Positions 44,730-57,077 of a stretch of 64,000 nt of DNA are shown here, in pieces; position 1 is the first letter of the stretch; each line of letters begins with the position of its first letter. Both the position numbers and the translations under genes were made by a program. The stretch lies in contig NC_049990.1 of the NCBI RefSeq assembly GCF_000003815.2, positions 6,072,330 through 6,136,329 on the forward strand. The letters are read 5' to 3'. The notes under the pieces are model-generated. The model worked only from the letters and a program-made list of their open reading frames with translations. It had not been told where the DNA came from and did not search any database. This stretch comes from Branchiostoma floridae. Its lineage: Eukaryota; Chordata; Leptocardii; Amphioxiformes; Branchiostomatidae.

Positions 44730-45503
44730 CCGACTCCCGTCCAGATCTCAAGTTTAACCTCTAACCTTACAGCTTGTGCAAACAGCCTTGTGGCTAGCAA
44801 GTAAAAGGAATGTCTCACACTAGCACAACAAACATTCTCACTCACAGGACCAGTCAATCAGAGGGAGGGAGGGGGAAGGGGAGATGAAATGAGCTAGCTA
44901 GTCTCCATTCTATACTAGCTACTCTCATTGCTTCTCTGCCATTCATCTGTTAAAAGACTATAGAGGATTGATTGTCATTCGAATATTCACAAAATATTCT
45001 AAGTGAGACACTGAGAGCTCTGGCTTGATTTGATTTGATTGTTTTATCTATTTGCACACAGTAAATGCAATTTGATAAACATCAATAACAACAAAATAAA
45101 AATATGTTAGAGGTAGAAAAGAAGCAATATCGGCTTTTTTAAAACTTCCCTGTTAAAATGAAAGCTAATTCTTACTATTTATCAAGTCTTCAAGATGAAA
45201 ACAGACAGCAAAATTTGATGAATCTATATATGATATATACTAACACCCTCAGGCTCTGTTTTGAAATAAACATTTCTTTTAAAATCCAGGAACCAAGAAA
45301 TGAAATAGGTGTGGCCTAGCTGAAAGGTAACTCTCACTTCTACCACATCCCTGACACACTTTTTAAATGTGACAGATTTATTATTCCAAGACCAGCCCCA
45401 GGACCTGGAACCTCTATCCTGCAAAATTCCAGCCAGTTTGGAACGCTGCAGTCTAGTCTGGATCTGGGAGTGGGTGGATGGACAAACAGACTGTAGCCAG
45501 GAG

Positions 45504-45833
45504 AAGGCTCGAAATACCACCTGCATATGCAGGTTAGTGCAGGTAAAATTGGAGCTGTTTCTGGTATCAACCTGCACCTAACCTGCACTTGTCCAACTTG
45601 CACTACCAAGTTTTATACATAAATTTCCTTTGATTTAGATGTATAGGGATTGTTATTAGCTGCATTGACTGTTACCACCTATAAAGTAAAAAAGAAAAAA
45701 GTAGTAATGGTTCCTGAACAATTTTAGTATGATCCATACCTCTAAAATTCAGAGTGGTGCAGATAAAATTTGTCTGGTGCGGGTAATTTTCAATGTTGCC
45801 TGCCTATGCAGAAAAAAAGTATTTCGAGCCCTG
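45504..45833. mobile_element. MITE family J, copy 3
   Basis: GGCTCGAAATACCACCTGCA to AGTATTTCGAGCCCTG. The interior TGCATTGACTGTTACCACCT is shared with the 30888 copy. Confidence 0.75.
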
Positions 45834-46546
45834 AAGGAGAGGGAAGTGTCAAGGCGGAGGCCCAGGTATCAGGGGCTTTAGTGTGTGTACAAAACACAGG
45901 GATATAGAAACTAAGTGTCTGGGAGGGACCGGCTTTAAAAAGGCCCCATCTGAACAGTCTGCAGAATACATGTTCTCGCTATGTTGATTACTGAGCTTGA
46001 GTGATCCTCAGGGGCCAATCATTACTAATACCAGCAGGTGTGGGGAGGGGGGGGGGAGCGAAACAAGCCATGGAGTCACAAAAATACCTTTGTACTTGCA
46101 ATACTTTATGTCACATTCTATTTTACACTTGTTGAAATATAGCTGAGTTTGTCATCAAAGTGTAAGTTCATTTTATTCTTGCGGATAGTCCATTTCACAG
46201 TAGGGGTAGAATGGCAGTGTGTTTATATTTTCAGATTGCAGTGAAAACAATACTGAAGAACTAATTTATGTATTTACAGTGCCATCATTTTGTGGTAGAG
46301 AAACCCTACAAAAATCAAATCATGACTCTTTTATTTCAAGATTCACAGAATTTAGAAAATTCTCACTAGTATTATACCTCCCCAGTAACCAATACATAAT
46401 GGATCATCCTAGACAGTAGGGAAGCCCAGCACACACCATTTATAGCTCTTGGGACCCTTACCTGTGGTTTCAACTAGCTGACTGTAAACAGACCCAGATG
46501 GCAGGGTGGAGTAAGGAAGGAATGAATGGTCTGCTTCACAGTCCAC

Positions 46547-46908
46547 CAGGGTTGTAGCCAGCCTGAAATCATTTTCAGTCCCCTTGATTTTGAATGGGAA
46601 TCCTATCGAGCACCGAAGGCATGGCGTGACATTGCGTGTCATTTCTAGGGGTCTGGGTCCCAGAAAATTTTTAAATCAAGACCATCTGAAACACTATTTC
46701 CTGCATTTTTATGAGCAAATTTTGCTTGTAGACTAAGCTGTTCAATGTCTTTTTTGGTGAAGAAGAACACATGGGTTTCAGTTTTTTTATATCTTTACAT
46801 ATATAAATTTTTGTCTGTCCCAGGGGACGGAATGGGGAAAACTTTTTTCAGTCCCCAGCTGCAAAATTCCTTCAAAGGACTGAAGGACAGGTGCTGGCTA
46901 CAACCCTG
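46547..46908. mobile_element. hAT-like MITE, 362 bp
   Basis: Ends CAGGGTTGTAGCCAGC / GTGCTGGCTACAACCCTG with exact 8-bp duplications CAGTCCAC (46539-46546, 46909-46916). The ends are similar to those of the 13288-13640 element, so the two probably belong to related subfamilies. Confidence 0.88.
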
Positions 46909-47714
46909 CAGTCCACTCAACCATATTGCACCACCACATCCACATATGCAGCAAATGTTGAAGTTTTCACAGTGGTTTTCCACAATTATGTGGTGTTTTA
47001 ATAACCGTGGTATCCTCTTAATCTCTTCACTGCAAACTTAAGATCAACGTAAAAATGTTTGTTTTCCTCTTCTACCTACCCCTTTGTTTTACTTTCGCCC
47101 AGTGTCTGTTTTAATGTTTTAATGTTAATATTATACCAAAATCTAGCATACTCTTTTTTTTAAAGCCTGGAACCTAGAAATTTAATTGGTATTGCCTTAT
47201 AGTATTATACATGTAGGAGCAATGGACTTAAGAACTTTATTGTGTCAGTTGCACAATGTATGGCAACAATGACAAAGCAATCAATCAATACTAATCTATA
47301 CTTTAGTCTATGACTATAGGAATATGGGCATAAATGGTATACTGCATAATTTTTAAGTTAAATGTTTCAGAAGATGACAAATGTCAAACAACTGTTGAGT
47401 TATGTGGTGAACCTGCGCTGAAATCCTACCCACTTGTCAGGACTGTCATTTACCACTTCTGTACACAAACCACTTCAGTTACTCCTGTTGGCTTTGATCT
47501 TTTCCAAACAAAGTATCAGAAAAATAACATCAAAGCATGAATCGCTTATAGGGGAAAGGACAAAATAAACTATTCTAGGTCAGGTGTTGAGATTATCATA
47601 ACATTCTGGACTACAGAAAGTTGAAAAAAATGGTTAGCCTTTAGGTAAAAGTATGAGTTTGGTTTGTGTTTTTTCAAATGCTGGACAGCCAGTTTGGTCT
47701 GCAGTATTTAAACC

Positions 47715-47889
47715 TAGCCTCTACCAGGCTCCCAAGGTCACTGGAAAAATAGTAGAAATTGACCAAATAGACTGAAAACACACCAGAGGAGTTGGTTGGC
47801 CGAGGAGTGCAGTTTGCAACCTGGGAAACCAGTCTATTTGGCCAATTTTTACTATTTTCCCAGCTACCTTGGGAGCCTGGTAGAGGCTA
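47715..47889. mobile_element. Foldback MITE family G, copy 1, 9-bp TSD
   Basis: Inverted ends TAGCCTCTACCAGGCTCCCA / GGGAGCCTGGTAGAGGCTA and the exact 9-bp duplication ATTTAAACC (47706-47714, 47890-47898). The inner arms ATAGTAGAAATTGACCAAAT pair with their complement, so nearly the whole 175 bp folds. Confidence 0.88.
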
Positions 47890-48068
47890 ATTTAAACCCT
47901 GATTCATCTCCATTTGATGTCCTCCACCTTTATTGTGTCTAATGAAGGAAGCTAATTAGAATTAATTAGCATTGTGCCCCCCTGGGGCCAATCAAAGCTG
48001 GGGTGAAAAGGTCAGGAAGAAAAGCAATGGCTACCCTGTAATATCTAAGCAGATGTGGAGAGGCAAAT

Positions 48069-48280
48069 TACTGTAAATGCATTTAAGTTTGCGGGGATTT
48101 AATTTTGCGGTAGCCAGAAAAGAGACTTTTCCCGGTGCTTTTAAGTTTGCGGGAGCACCATGTACTGTAGTCTCTTAATACCATGAAAAAATGTTCGCGA
48201 TGGATTTAAGTTCGCAATGAAGCGGCCACCGTGAGAACCATGAACATTAAACCACCGTGAAAGTTTTTGCATTTACATTA
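48069..48280. mobile_element. MITE family C, copy 5
   Basis: TTACTGTAAATGCATTTAAG to TTTTTGCATTTACATTA, with CCATGTACTGTAGTCTCTTA shared with the other copies. Confidence 0.83.
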
Positions 48281-49212
48281 TTTTTCTACCTCTGTGTTTC
48301 TTATACAAAGCAATAAAAACGATTTTAATCATCCTGTATCTGCTTGTATATGATTTGTCACACAAACAGATTTTACTTGTTAGTCCTTTAATTGTCAAAA
48401 CTAACTTTCCAATATGACTATAAAATTTGAACCATAATACACAATATACAAACACTTCCTTTGTTCTATTGTTACACCACAATACTCTTACAATCCTTCA
48501 GTACTTTCTTGTTACTCTACACCTTGTGTGAAGTGAACCTACCAAGCCACAGTCACAGTGACTCTGCATTCTCCATTCATGGCCTAGCTCAGGACAACTT
48601 TCAAGTGTTTCTGTCTGCTAGATTTTGGCTCCTTATAAACCTACAATAATACAGACTGTAAAAACCATTCTTACAGGCTTTAAAAACATTTGATCTATCC
48701 TCGTAGTAGTACTGAGGAACTCAGACAGCAAGGAAGTTACTGTTGTCTCGTCATTATTTTTCATCTATATATAACCATTTTACATTTGTATTGGGAGAGT
48801 AACACTCTACTAAGTAAGTCTATTATCATTGCTATAACCTATCATAATGTTAAACAACAACAAAAATCAAAATATTTAGGTAAAACTAACTGCTACTTTT
48901 ATGTTAGTGACAAACTTAGCGTAATATTAATACGCCACACATACATGTTCTATCTTGTATAAGATCACAATGGTTGTTTCGAACTTGAATAAAAATGTAA
49001 ATTGCTCAGTTGAAGTCAGTTCCCTACTTACGAAATCACATCCCCAAACGTAAATGAATCTGCAATAGATTCAACATGTAAGGGTCCTAAATATAGCCTT
49101 TTCTCTCTCAAAACTGCCCCTTGAGTAATTATACCGGGCCCCTAATGAACAGATGAGGCAGAGGATGGACCACACAGGCCTGGTTCCAAGAAACCACCAT
49201 GATTAGCACCAG

Positions 49213-49541
49213 GCCCATGGCATACTCAGGATTCACTCTCAGATTAATCTGAGCTTTGCTAAACTTAGACAATATGACTATCTATTGGGTACTCTTCTAC
49301 TGAAAGAAGCACATTGAGGATTTCAACATAAAGATCAAAATATGTTCAAGTACAGAAACGTGCCAGAAATCATATGCCCATGGCATACTCAGGATTCACT
49401 CTCAGATTAAACAGAGCTTTGGCTAAACTTAGACAAGGACAATATCACTATCTATACTACTGAATAAGTCAGAAGCAAACTGAGCATTCAACATGAAGAT
49501 CAAAATATGTTGAAGTACAGAAACGTGCCAGAAATCATATA
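49213..49541. repeat. 163-bp tandem duplication, two copies
   Basis: CCATGGCATACTCAGGATTC starts at about 49214 and 49377. Both units end GAAACGTGCCAGAAATCATA. Confidence 0.88.
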
Positions 49542-52249
49542 ATTCTAAAGCTTTTAAGTCTATATAGATGTAAATGTTTCTAAATTAAGAATATTTACTA
49601 CTGAATCCACAGTCATCCTATGTGGAAATACATGTAGGTTAGCAGTGTAAAATAGATGGTACGGTAAAATTATATATGTTCTTAAAATCATGCAAGAATG
49701 CAAACAGCTAAAAAAAACTCGGTTGAAAGTAATGGAAAAAATTATTATTATGATAATAATAAGATAGTAGTTTTACTTATCATTGCAGTATTTTAGATTA
49801 GTCGTGAATATTTGTCCTTACTTTGAAATGACGGTCTGTTATGTATAACTTTTGCAAATAGTATAATCATAACTAAATCTATCAAATCTCAATATTGACA
49901 GACTTACCACAAGCCATTTTTAGCTCCTGTATGAACTAGATAACAATCTGGCCTTTCCTGTTTTTCAAACAGTGCATTTGGACTTTGGAACTGTTTAGAA
50001 CACAGATCTGCCATTGTGCCGCCTCTATTTTTGTAACAGACTCAAAGGTCAACAAATCTTGCACCTGTAAAACGCTGCTTGACTCTACGAGAGGATGTCT
50101 GGACAGCCTCAGGTCTTTAATATATGACCTTGACCTACATATACCAGATAGTTTATGAGATTCTCTTTTTGGTAGGTTTGGAACCATATGCAGGGTTTCA
50201 AATCCATTTTGGACAAGGTGTACTGTTGCACCTAACCTTGAAATTAATAAGGTGCACAAAAAATTGGGTGAACAAAATAAGACAAAGTAGACTGTTGTCT
50301 GCAAAATGAAATTGCAAACCTTACAGTACTGCCTGTCTTCAGAACCTTGAAACTCCAAAGCTAACTTCGAAATTGTAATTGCTATCAATTTTCTGGCACT
50401 GAAATGTCAGGTATATGCTATATGCTATTGTACGTACGTAATGCTACACAAATATCTAGATGCACCTGGCCAAATCATTGAATGCATATACAGTCAAATG
50501 TTAGGAGCACAGTTCCAATTTTGGGTGAACAACACAGTGTTTCCAGCCCCACAATAATCGTATGGAGGAAAAGTTGATTTTTCTCAATTTCAACAAAATG
50601 ATAAAAGCTATCAGCACTTTCCAAGACTCTTGTTTTCATCCCTCACACCCCCACCCCAAAGACTGAAATATTACAAAAAGCAATATCACTGCCAAAGCTT
50701 AAAGTTTCCAGACTGTCTGGTTCAAGACTTGGCTAGACTTGTATCAGGTGGTCCCTTTCTAAACTTTACTACTTACTTAAATGCAAGGGTATCTTGAGTG
50801 ACATTCTATTGTTCCGACCACACACGAATATCAGTAGACCATGGTACTTTGTGATGAACTATTTACTCTAATTCAAAGGACAAGGATACTGAAAAGTTTT
50901 TAACCTACATTTTTGGTTAGTGGGCAGTCATATGTTGATGTGTTAGATTACTTTTTCAACAATACATACAGGAGAGATGTATATTTATTTGATCAATATA
51001 GCTATTTAACAACACTCCTTATATACATGTAGCTAGAATGCATTGCACAAAGTACTCATACATAGGCAAGTGTGCTTATTTCAGCAATGTCTCGTCCTTT
51101 CAACAAGACACTACATCTGTACCTGCTCATCCCATTTAGCCTCAAGGTGACTTCATTGGACATATTAAATCTTACATGCACATAATAAGAAACTGTCTTC
51201 ACTAGATAAATCAGGAACATCTAAGATATCACGAAGAAAGACAAAGCAAATTTCCAAACTGTTATTCAGTCTTTTATAGTACCAGTGCTCTGTGTAATTT
51301 GCACATGAATCACCAAGTTTGTGGTGTCAGACATCTACATTGGCATTTTACCTACTTAAAACAAGTTCTTCATTGTGTAACTGTGAAACACCTGTTTTCA
51401 AAATCTATCCCACGTTTATATACATAAATACATACATATATACATTATACATGCATATATCAAGAATCCTCTCTACAGCGACCACCTGTCTGCATAGCCC
51501 AGATTTTACTGGCCTTGAGTGGTCATCTTGGGCAGTTTCAACTGTAATCCAGTCATCAATTAAACTTTTTCAACCCCCCACACACACACTTCTTTTATTG
51601 TTTTAACCCAATAATTTTTGAAAATTCTAGACGATACACCTTGAATAATACCGAAGCAAGACCTCCACTTTGAGTAGCACTTCCTTGGCGAACTTTACTT
51701 CCCTATGTTTTCACAAAGAGCAGGAGGCTGTTGACTTGGCTATGTCTCAAAAGAGAAGATGTCGGTAACACAATACAGGCTCTGACTTTAAACATCCTGT
51801 CTTCTGCCAAGGGGACACATGTTGACAAGGTTTGGAACAACTTGCTGTACACAAGGGGAGGTCGGAAAGGGAAAGAAAACTAACATTTGGCTCCAAATAT
51901 ATTATATGAGAGGAGAGTCTATAGTATAGAAATTGTGGGAGGGGGACTGTCTTGACAAGATTCTTTTTAGGTGGATAAAACAAAGAAAAGAAGGCATTAG
52001 AATGAAAAATCCTCTTTTTGACTTCTTGAGAGGTGGAAACCTGGCCACATTGCTAGACATAACAAACATATCCTCAAACATCTGCATGGGGTATCAGTGG
52101 GTGATTGTTCAAGAGTTTAATGCAAGCTTGTGCAAGTCCAAACCTAGAGGTTTGCAAGGCGATCTCACTTAATGTGCTGCTGTAGTACCATGGAAAGTCA
52201 CTAGAGGGCCCATAAACCTTAGTTGTGCTGATAACTGTTGACAAACCAA

Positions 52250-52585
52250 ACATCACAAAGATCCATCATCAACTTGTCTGTCTACAAACACGTTACAGCA
52301 CAAAAAGTTGTAACCTCCTTGGCAAAAGTAATCAGAGAGATCTGTTTACAAAAATGACTTGGCAAGTTCACACCGCTTTGCTAATTAAACTACAACTTCT
52401 TAGTTTCAAACTGGTTCACCTGTCGACAAACAAAAAACACAAAGATCCATCACACATGTTACAGCAGCAAAAAAGTAGCCTTCTTGGCAAATAGTAATCA
52501 GGTAGATCTGTTTACAAAAATGACTTGGCAAGTTCGCACCGCTTTGCTAGTTAAACGACAACTTCTCAGTTCTAAGCTGCTTGAG
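52250..52585. repeat. ~175-bp tandem duplication, two copies
   Basis: GATCTGTTTACAAAAATGAC, TTGGCAAGTTC.CACCGCTTT and CACAAAGATCCATCA occur twice in the same order. Confidence 0.85.
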
Positions 52586-53035
52586 CCGGGGCCAAGGACA
52601 GTCCAAGTTCCTGCATCACAAATAAACATGCTCTCCTTTGCCAACAACAATGCTGGCTCAGCAACTTTAGCCTCCTCCCTCCACACAGGAAAGCAAACAA
52701 CCTGCCATTGGGTCAAAGGTCACATCCCTGCTGGGTCAAAGGTAATGGAACCTCTCCTGGGGTCAATGACCCCTGCTGTCCCTCAATCACTGCAGCAAGG
52801 TCATTCGCTGATAAAATCTCAAACTTTGGCATGATGATGGCTACAATATAGGACAAAAGGCATTGGTTCAAACAGGTTGAAAATATACTGTAATTTAAAT
52901 CATGAAATATTGGTGGTTGCATTATGTTATTTTACCAAAAATATGACAATTTGCAACACACAGACAGGGTTAAGACTGGTATCATAATTAATGTGTAACT
53001 ATTCAATTAATAGTGTTGGTTAGAAGGGCATTTTA

Positions 53036-53405
53036 GGCCCAATCTATACACAGTTTTTACCGATATCGGTGGATGTGTCGGGAGGGATCTGGAACGCTGG
53101 CCGCGGGACACCTGTGGCGCTTGCAGTCATAAACAGCTACATAGCCTAATGAGCCCGCGTTGTATGCTAATGAGCCTTCCCGAAGTCGGGACACATCTAC
53201 ACGCGTGCGGAAGCTGTCGGGGACCCCTGCTAAGCTATCGGGGACCCCTGCTAAGCTTTCGTACGAATGGTCCGGACCTTTCGGGAGAAATTTTCCCGAT
53301 ATCGTAATGGCGATATAGCAGTTCCATCTAGACGATGAAAAAAAGCTGTCGGCGAATGGTTGTAGGCTCACCGATATCGGGAAAAACTGTGTGTAGATCG
53401 TGCCT
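53036..53405. mobile_element. TA-flanked inverted-repeat element, family U copy 2
   Basis: GGCCCAATCTATACACAGTT / AACTGTGTGTAGATCGTGCC ends with TA on both sides. CCGATATCGG palindromes occur near each end. GC-rich interior with a short tandem TCGGGGACCCCTGCTAAGC. Confidence 0.72.
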
Positions 53406-53744
53406 TATAAAGACAGAAAATGGCCTACACATCTAACAAATGGAGTGACATTGCACACCACAAAAACAAAGAAGAGACAGGCATATTCTGATAACTTCAT
53501 ATATGACATATATTATATGAAAATAAGATTATTGACTCCTACATTTACACAAATTTTAAAAAATCTTCCTTGTATGACAAATATTCTAGTTAATCTTAAA
53601 CCATACCAGACATGCCCTATCTGCATACTACAATATTTGCATTTTGATCATTTACATCAAAGGAGGAGGACAAACTCTATCTTTTCTTTTTCATTGCTAT
53701 GTCAGTATGTGCCAATATATACAAATTAGCTGCGCACGGCAGCG

Positions 53745-53844
53745 NNNNNNNNNNNNNNNNNNNNNNNNNNNNNNNNNNNNNNNNNNNNNNNNNNNNNNNN
53801 NNNNNNNNNNNNNNNNNNNNNNNNNNNNNNNNNNNNNNNNNNNN
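53745..53844. other. Assembly gap (100 N)
   Basis: Exactly 100 N in non-coding sequence. Open frames through it are artefacts. Confidence 0.99.
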
Positions 53845-54691
53845 CATACCATTCCCCAACACCACTTACATACACATCTGCTCTACAGTTTGGGAACCAT
53901 GAAATCAAGATGTAACGTTCCATCTTTCATCTGGTGTTACATCCTCCCTAGAGCCGCTCCTACAACAACTGTTGCTTTCATCCACTCTTCTAATCTCTGT
54001 ATTAAAGACCCATTCAAAACACACCAAAGAAACACATGCACACATGAATGTGCTGTGGGAGCATGGGGGTTATATAGGTGGAACTTGAGGGCATACCTGT
54101 ACAATGTAAACAAGATAAAGCAATATTTAAAGGTAGAGAAAAAGAAAGAAAAGAGAGAGAATGACTTCAATGAGAGAGAGAGAGAGAGAGCAAAAAAAAG
54201 AGAAGAGAGAAAGAGATATGTACATAAAAATGACATCAATGATGATCAAGTAGGGAGGGATATACAAGTACATGTAGCCACAGTATACAACTAATGAGCT
54301 GTACCTGAAAAATGACACCTGCGGTCTTCAATGACAACAGGTACAGGAAATATTTATGTTGGACCTTCTGTATCTCGCTTATTTTGAGTGAGGCAAAGAA
54401 TCTACTCTTCAAATACAGTGCTGATTTCAATGCCTGTACAATTTTTTCAGTGCTAAATTTCCATCTCAATGATAGGATTTACAGGTACAGCTGTTAAGTC
54501 ACAAAATGAGTATAAATCCGTGTGTAATTTTATCTATGTACAGTTAACGTACTTTGAGTGATTGACTTTCAGTATATTGGATCTGTACCTAATACTCGAT
54601 GTCTGCAAAAAAATTGACAATGTGGGTCAGTGCTGTCAGTCACTGACCTTTCCTCTATACAGGGGAACTTTCAAGTGACATTTTTCAATTA

Positions 54692-54791
54692 NNNNNNNNN
54701 NNNNNNNNNNNNNNNNNNNNNNNNNNNNNNNNNNNNNNNNNNNNNNNNNNNNNNNNNNNNNNNNNNNNNNNNNNNNNNNNNNNNNNNNNNN
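54692..54791. other. Assembly gap (100 N)
   Basis: Exactly 100 N. Sequence immediately right of it (54792-55010) is more GC-rich than its surroundings. Confidence 0.99.
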
Positions 54792-55730
54792 AGATGTCTA
54801 CCACAGAACAAAGGGTACCAATCGAACCAGGACATTGCGGTTTGGGATCAGAATGGGCTTGTTTACCCCCGGCTTGCAGGTTTAAAATCCCGTGAAGACT
54901 TACCGCTCCCAGAGCCAGCTGTGGGCGGGGGATATGGCTGGACAGCTTCCTGGAAACCAGGGTGGATCCCGAGAAAACTGGGCCCACTCAAAATGCTTCA
55001 CTCCTCATAATATACCTAGACTAGGCCAATATATATATAATGCTATATAGAAGGGACTTGCCATAACAATGTGAAATGCACTGTACCACTATATTCTGTA
55101 TTGAGTAGCGATGTAAGTAATGTAGATAGTTTGTAGTTGTGCGTGATACGTGTTATTTGCCAATCAATGTTGTACCTGTTGCAATCTTTGTGCTTGACTT
55201 GACTAATATATGGTAAAAGTATATTTGCGAGTTTGTGCTTGAAGGCTTGTTGTAAGTATGTGGACTTGGTAAACAGACATAGGAAACATACATATGGCAA
55301 TAAGGACAAAGATTGACATCATTGTAACAAGAGACTTATTAAGTAATTCAACTACTGAATTCCTGTTGACTGCATCTAGACCACCTGAGTTTGGCTTCGT
55401 TTCTTGGAGCAGACGAATGACAAAAAAAACACCTTTTCCAAAATTTTTGGGTTCTCTACTTTAAGGGGAAAGTAGCTTTTTATGTAGCTAATATAATCAT
55501 TCTTTTAAGCGAGGTAATTGAGACAAACAACGTCCCAAAGGTTCCTTTGATAATCAATCTAATTAAGCTCACCTATAATACTGTTTACAAATAGCTTCTT
55601 TCCACCATAGAGCAAGCTTTTCTACTAATTCTAGTCTCTTATGAGATAATAAAGCAAGCTGTTGTGCAAAGTGCAAAAAAATTGGACAGAAGAAAAAAAT
55701 GCAACATAATTACTTGGCACAACCCCTTTC

Positions 55731-55903
55731 TAATGTCCAAACAGATCCTACAGTAGCATAAGATAATATCACGAGCTGCCAGAGGAGTGAAGCCAGCTTA
55801 GGACTGTGTTTTGCCACCGGGGCAAATGAACACCTTTGGCTGACTTCACTCCTTGGCCAGTTTAGTACTATTTTATGCCATTGTAGGATTTGCTTGGAGA
55901 TTA
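55731..55903. mobile_element. MITE family E, copy 2
   Basis: Arms TCCAAACAGATCCTACAGTA / TTGTAGGATTTGCTTGGAGA, with GAGTGAAGCCAGCTTAGGA in the middle, match the element at 25579. No exact target duplication is visible, so the copy is older. Confidence 0.72.
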
Positions 55904-56480
55904 AACTTTAGCCACTCATTTTCAAACAACAACCCTTCCACAACCATTTCTGCTTCACCCCTAACCTGTATGACTCTCCCAGTATCAATACCCTGGGGAC
56001 TGTCCCTTAATCCAGAGGCTTTTCCAGATAAGCAGCTATTTTGGTTCCACACCACAGGTCTTAAATCCAATAAAAATGTCATCTCCTGTACAATACAGGA
56101 ATGTAGTAGGGGACTAAAGCGGTTTGGAGACCATTGTCCGACAGAAATCACCTTTTCTTTGCTGTAATTGTAGGGATCTCAAAGGGTGTTCTTTGTATAT
56201 AAACTGTTGCTTTGATCTTATAACTGCTAATATTGGTATCTGCCCACAGATAATCATCTCAAAAGGAAATTACTACCAGGATGGCATGAACAGTGTTCAG
56301 GATGTGGTGGGGACAAGATTGTACCTTAGTTAACTTAAAAGAGAGATTTGGTTTTGAACATAGTAGAATTGAGAATATGTCTAAGATAAGGGTACAGGTT
56401 TAAACCAGGCCTAGACCTGGAACAATTATCTATAAAAAAAAGTATTAGTTATTTGTATTACTTCTAGAAGTATATATCTA

Positions 56481-56576
56481 GCCTGGATACCAGACCCCAG
56501 CCTGATCTCAAAAATACCTATGTTGGGCCCACACGATAGATATTTTTGAGATTGGGCTAGGGTCTGGTATCCAGGC
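56481..56576. mobile_element. 96-bp foldback element
   Basis: GCCTGGATACCAGACCC pairs with GGGTCTGGTATCCAGGC, and inner arms CTCAAAAATA / TATTTTTGAG also pair. TA borders both ends. Confidence 0.7.
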
Positions 56577-56606
56577 TAGTATACATCACGCTCTTGGTCC
56601 AAGTGA

Positions 56607-56811
56607 TACCTTAAATGCAGAAATGTTCGCAGTAGTTTTATGTTCGTGGGTTTTCGCAGTGGCCTCCTCACCATGAACTAAAAACCGCTGCCAACATTTT
56701 CCCATTATAGTATGACACTGCCATCAATGGTGAACTTAAAACAACCGTGAACACTCAATTTTTCCACTACCGCGAAAGAAAATCCCTGCGAACTTAAATG
56801 CATTTACAGTA
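56607..56811. mobile_element. MITE family C, copy 6
   Basis: TACCTTAAATGCAGAAATGT to AAATGCATTTACAGTA. It is flanked on both sides by a similar 20-25 bp segment containing CATCACGCTCTTGG or CATCATGCTCTTGG. Confidence 0.8.
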
Positions 56812-57077
56812 TATATCATGCTCTTGGCCTAACTTATACTTTTTGGAGGGAGGGGGGCAGTCAGTGAGATAGATGACAACTGACAGGCTGGTCTGCATAC
56901 CTGCGTAAACACTGGGATATGTGTGGAAATGATGAGAGGGTCTCGCCCAACCATATGGTTACCATTAGTCCAGTCTAGAAGGGCTAATACATGGGCAGGG
57001 CCAGGGAAAAACCTGGGGAAAACCCAGGGATTCAGGTCCTTCTGAATCTCAGTGACATCCAGGGGCCTGTTCTCTTA

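Larger units (their letters stand above)
41548..56480. other. No gene recognised; repeats only
   Basis: Apart from the MITEs, tandem duplications and gaps listed, the sequence is AT-rich with scattered short open frames lacking domain motifs. A GA-rich run lies at 54140-54215. Confidence 0.5.

Noticed and set aside
46409-46642. Minus-strand frame ending ...LVETT before a good donor (CACAG|GTAAGG), phase-compatible with FNDC3 exon 1
   Set aside because: Half of the frame lies inside the hAT-like MITE at 46547 and the rest has no resemblance to the FNDC3 N-terminus; phase match has a one-in-three chance.
53644-54294. 216-codon frame
   Set aside because: Runs through 100 N; the coding potential on either side is nil.
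54792-55010. GC-richer block with a donor-like GGGAGCG|GTAAGT on the minus strand, possible non-coding first exon
   Set aside because: No acceptor, promoter or transcript evidence, and it borders an assembly gap; one donor-like site is not enough.
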